A stretch of 10,056 nucleotides of DNA from an uncultured Selenomonas sp. (GTDB lineage: Bacteria > Bacillota > Negativicutes > Selenomonadales > Selenomonadaceae). The stretch covers positions 1 through 10,056 of the forward strand of contig CALYVJ010000042.1 of NCBI GenBank assembly GCA_945494195.1. The letters run 5' to 3'. Numbering within the stretch: position 1 is the first letter of the stretch; each line of letters begins with the position of its first letter. Shown in pieces: positions 9,032 to 10,056 of the stretch. The position numbers and the translations under genes are program-made. The notes under the pieces were generated by a model. It did not search any database, was not told the DNA's origin, and was given only the letters and a program-made list of their open reading frames with translations.

Positions 9032-9043
9032 GAATGTGTGTAC
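9032..9043 (-). promoter_or_regulatory. Possible degenerate LexA (SOS) operator at the uvrB start point
   Basis: GAATGTGTGTAC (plus strand) matches six of the eight defined bases of the Firmicute LexA core GAAC-N4-GTTC and is preceded by C as in CGAAC. It covers the predicted transcription start, a position where a repressor would block initiation. uvrB and uvrA are classical SOS genes. The two mismatches make this tentative. Confidence 0.4.
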
Positions 9044-9046
9044 TCT

Positions 9047-9076
9047 ATTATAACGCCATTTTCTCCCTTTTGTCGA
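9047..9076 (-). promoter_or_regulatory. Promoter of the uvrB-uvrA-mnmM-nucleotidase operon
   Basis: On the minus strand, -35 TCGACA (9076-9071, five of six matches) and a perfect -10 TATAAT (9052-9047) are separated by 18 bases, with a start near 9040. The 5' UTR would be about 35 bases and contains the AGGAGG of uvrB. Confidence 0.7.
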
Positions 9077-9115
9077 CCAGCAAACGCTCCTGGAATTCCG
9101 CATCTTTTGCATAGT

Positions 9116-9147
9116 ATTTGCTTCTTTTCCCGCTTTTCTAAGCAAAT
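9116..9147. repeat. Inverted repeat upstream of the uvrB promoter
   Basis: ATTTGCTT (9116-9123) and AAGCAAAT (9140-9147) are perfect 8-bp inverted copies separated by 16 bases. There is no T-tract after either side, so it is unlikely to be a terminator. It could be an operator or a chance palindrome in AT-rich intergenic DNA. Confidence 0.35.
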
Positions 9148-9161
9148 CCAGCAGGTTATAA

Positions 9162-9183
9162 TAAAGCCAAGGGATTAAAGCCA
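9162..9183 (+). repeat. Short direct repeat at the truncated end of the symporter gene
   Basis: TAAAGCCA occurs at 9162-9169 and again at 9176-9183, 14 bases apart, exactly where symporter homology begins. Short direct repeats often mark deletion or rearrangement joints, but an 8-bp repeat can arise by chance. Confidence 0.4.
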
Positions 9184-10056
9184 CTCGGCGACCTCTTCAT
9201 CAACTTGATGTTCTGTATCGTCGTGCCGATGGTCTTCGTTTCGATTGCCTCGGCCATCGCCAACATGGACTCCGCAGGCCGCGCTGGCAAAGTCATGGGC
9301 ATTACCGACCGTAGCCACCTTCTCCATTACGGCACTGATTGCCGCCATTGTCATGTATGGAGTCGTCTCCTGCATTAACATCGTGCCAGCTGGCTTCTTT
9401 GCGAATCTCGCTGCCACCTACGGCACTGACCTCATGGGGGGCTATGCCAAGACGCTGCTCGTTTATTACGGCATGTGCTTCCTCTACATGTTCATCTTTT
9501 TCCCGCTCTATGCCTGGTATGGCGGCGGCCGCCATGCCGTTCCCGTCATGTGGCGCAATCTCTTCAAACCGGCAGCTGTATCGTTTGGCACCAGCTCTTC
9601 TGTCGCCACCATTCCGACCAACATGGAAGCGGCCAAAGCCAGTGAAGTCTCCCAGGAAGTCACCGACATCGTCATGCCACTGGGCGCGACCATGCACATG
9701 GATGGTTCCACTATGGGCGCAATCGTGAAAGATGCCTTCCTCTTCGGCATCTCGGGCATGGACTTCAATAGCGGCGACGCCATCCTTGCCATCATCATTG
9801 CTGTATTCTCTTCCGTGGCCATGTCGGGTATCCCCGGTGGCGGCGGTGTTGGCGAACTCGTACTCTGCTCCTTCTTCTTCAACAACAGTGCCGAGCAGAT
9901 GACGATTGCCTACACGCTGGCACTGGCTATTGGCAATCTCATTGATCCGGCGGCTACCATGGTCAACGCCGCTGGCGACTATGTCGCTACTTATATCGTT
10001 TCGCGCTATACCGACGGCAAAGACTGGCTGGAGAAAAAACTTACCCGTGTCCAAAC
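9172..10056 (+). pseudogene. Sodium:dicarboxylate symporter family gene, 5'-truncated and frameshifted
   Basis: Two frames together encode most of a DAACS-family (GltP/DctA-like) secondary transporter of the inner membrane. The first, about 9172-9307, gives LKPLGDLFINLMFCIVVPMV and on to GKVMGI, matching the early transmembrane part. The second, from about 9308 to the window edge, continues as TVATFSITALIAAIVMY and is open for 248 codons. The re-entrant loop HP1 (SFGTSSSVATIPTNME), TM7 (PLGATMHMDGST), HP2 (GIPGGGGVGE) and TM8 (NLIDPAATMVNAAGD) are all present. The frameshift coincides with a tandem ACCG at 9304-9311; removing one copy restores a continuous reading. The first transmembrane helix and start codon are missing: upstream in frame there is only a TAA at 9139-9141 and no start. 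The gene continues past the window. A sequencing error could explain the shift but not the missing 5' end. Confidence 0.85.

Noticed and set aside
9302..10054. A 250-codon minus-strand frame at the right end, rich in H, D, E and G.
   Set aside because: It is the complement of the symporter reading, which has clear transmembrane and substrate-binding motifs. Such His/Asp/Gly-rich frames are typical antisense shadows of membrane proteins.
1..10056. CRISPR array, insertion sequence, prophage, toxin-antitoxin or defence genes.
   Set aside because: No regular repeats, transposase, integrase, phage structural gene or small toxin-antitoxin pair was seen on either strand; the content is housekeeping.

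Overview
The window looks like chromosomal DNA of a mid-GC Firmicute, most likely a Negativicute such as Selenomonas or Mitsuokella. This is an inference from gene content and codon style: a T-box leader, a VanW-domain envelope protein, an exported UshA-type nucleotidase and a uvrB-uvrA-mnmM cluster. No rRNA or marker gene fixes the taxon.

Layout. Positions 1-29 (minus) hold the first codons of a gene that leaves the window to the left. It is preceded by a complete T-box riboswitch (about 45-291, minus) with its own promoter. A second promoter fires the other way into a VanW/YoaR-like membrane-anchored protein (410-1642, plus), closed by a strong terminator at 1655-1700. Between that terminator and a second hairpin at 1921-1963 lies about 220 bp with no convincing gene, but with one frame that reads like a decayed coding fragment. 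From 9006 down to 1968 on the minus strand runs a tightly spaced four-gene cluster: uvrB, uvrA, an mnmM (ytqB)-like tRNA methyltransferase, and an exported 5'-nucleotidase. Gaps are about 12, 29 and 20-26 bp, so it is probably one operon, led by a good sigma-A promoter with a degenerate LexA-like site at its start point. The right end (about 9172-10056, plus) is a sodium:dicarboxylate symporter-type gene that lacks its N-terminus and carries a frameshift explained by a 4-bp tandem duplication.

How the parts fit. UvrA and UvrB are the damage-recognition core of nucleotide excision repair; the MnmM-like enzyme modifies the tRNA wobble uridine; the nucleotidase salvages nucleotides outside the cytoplasm. 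The last two have no clear functional link to repair and probably share transcription only. The T-box couples the left-hand gene to tRNA charging. The best specifier reading is GUA (valine), so valS is the first guess, but it is not proven.

I found no clear undescribed system. The points most worth checking are the symporter pseudogene and its slippage duplication, the coding-like remnant between two terminators, the possible SOS control of a tRNA-modification gene through the uvrB operon, and the symmetric divergent promoters next to the T-box.
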